Shown here: one piece after another, positions 8,127 to 8,522 of the stretch
Layout of the letters: each line of letters begins with the position of its first letter
Numbering within the stretch: position 1 is the first letter of the stretch
Notes under the pieces: model-generated
The model's database searches: none
Told to the model about the DNA's origin: nothing
Seen by the model: only the letters and a program-made list of their open reading frames with translations
Translations under genes and position numbers: made by a program
NCBI GenBank assembly: GCA_019314185.1
Contig: JAFCZU010000116.1
Location: 1-8,522, forward strand
Length of the DNA stretch: 8,522 nt
Reading direction: 5' to 3'
Origin: Deltaproteobacteria bacterium
GTDB lineage: Bacteria > Desulfobacterota > Desulfobacteria > Desulfobacterales > ETH-SRB1

Positions 8127-8522
8127 ATGAAGAAAATGATACCAATAGATATAATTGCGAGTAAAATTTACCTTATACGCAGTGTGAAAGTAATGCTGGA
8201 CAGAGATCTGGCTGAACTTTATGGTGTGGAAACCAAAGTTTTAAAACAAGCTGTTAGAAGAAATATCGATAGATTTCCTGCTGATTTCATGTTTGAGCTG
8301 ACAAAAGAGGAAAATCAATCTTTAAGGTCACAAAATGTGACCTTAAAGAGAGGACAACACTCAAAATACCTGTCCTTTGCCTTTACCGAGCAAGGCGTGG
8401 CCATGCTTTCCAGTGTTCTAAAAAGCAAACGTGCGATTCATGTTAACATTCAGATTATGCGAACATTTACCAAGCTTCGTGAAGCGCTTCTTGATAACAA
8501 AGATATCAGAAGGGAGTTGGAA
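8127..8522 (+). CDS. ORF6N-domain protein, partial (runs off the right edge)
   Basis: The first 132 codons are open to the window end. The N-terminus matches the ORF6N domain (Pfam PF10543): [22 protein letters not shown] (residues 13-34, read here as KIYLIRS plus [13 protein letters not shown]), then [15 protein letters not shown], and [16 protein letters not shown]6N is a phage- and plasmid-associated domain thought to bind DNA, related in context to KilA-N and RhuM proteins. The C-terminal part after the domain, often a coiled coil, begins at the edge ([11 protein letters not shown]). The start at 8127 is chosen by spacing to AAAGGA; an upstream in-frame TGA at 8121 limits extension. It lies 19 nt after the SNF2 helicase on the same strand and may be co-transcribed. 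ORF6N/RhuM-type genes are frequent passengers in restriction-modification operons, so it may be a regulator or a hitchhiker and not a core subunit. Confidence 0.9.
   Translation, partial: MKKMIPIDIIASKIYLIRSVKVMLDRDLAELYGVETKVLKQAVRRNIDRFPADFMFELTKEENQSLRSQNVTLKRGQHSKYLSFAFTEQGVAMLSSVLKSKRAIHVNIQIMRTFTKLREALLDNKDIRRELE
8319..8349. repeat. Perfect 14-bp inverted repeat inside the ORF6N gene
   Basis: The left arm TCTTTAAGGTCACA (8319-8332) and right arm TGTGACCTTAAAGA (8336-8349) are exact reverse complements separated by AAA. It lies wholly in coding sequence, over residues 65-75 (from SLRSQ through NVTLKR). The inner CTTTAAGG/CCTTAAAG halves resemble the CCTTTAAAGG palindrome at the gene's ribosome binding site. 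It has no downstream T-tract, so it is not a typical terminator. Confidence 0.9.

Noticed and set aside
8319..8349. Inverted repeat as a Rho-independent terminator
   Set aside because: No T-tract follows on either strand's exit side, and the repeat lies within an open, conserved coding region.

Overview
The window holds two large same-strand genes and the start of a third, arranged as a tight operon. It reads as part of a bacterial anti-phage defence locus of DISARM-like type. A DUF1998-family DEAD/DEAH-box helicase (1696 aa, 169-5259) is followed 4 nt later by a SNF2/RapA-type helicase (947 aa, 5264-8107) that resembles DrmD. After a 19 nt gap comes an ORF6N-domain gene (from 8127) that runs off the right edge. 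All three are intact as far as they can be read.

Layout: 1-47 is a hairpin with an interrupted T-tract that probably ends an upstream transcript. Bases 48-168 are an AT-rich leader with a clear ribosome binding site and at most a weak promoter candidate. The rest is almost entirely coding. No RNA gene, CRISPR array, transposase or integrase is visible.

How the genes may work together (inference): both helicases carry complete ATPase motifs and should be DNA translocases. The first also carries a DUF1998/MZB region and a C-terminal segment that looks like a Vsr-type nuclease fold, so it could combine translocation with cleavage. Pairing a DUF1998 helicase with a DrmD-like helicase is the signature of class 1 DISARM. 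Here, however, helicase and DUF1998 regions are on one polypeptide, and no methyltransferase or phospholipase-D gene lies inside the window. The system is therefore either a DISARM relative with a different gene plan, or its remaining genes lie outside. ORF6N genes commonly sit inside restriction-modification and defence operons. This one carries a perfect 14-bp inverted repeat in its coding sequence and has a related 10-bp palindrome over its ribosome binding site.

Organism: bacterial, probably Gram-negative, with moderate-to-low GC (the 5' end of the first gene is clearly more AT-rich than the second gene). General codon style would fit Desulfobacterota among others, but nothing here fixes the taxonomy.
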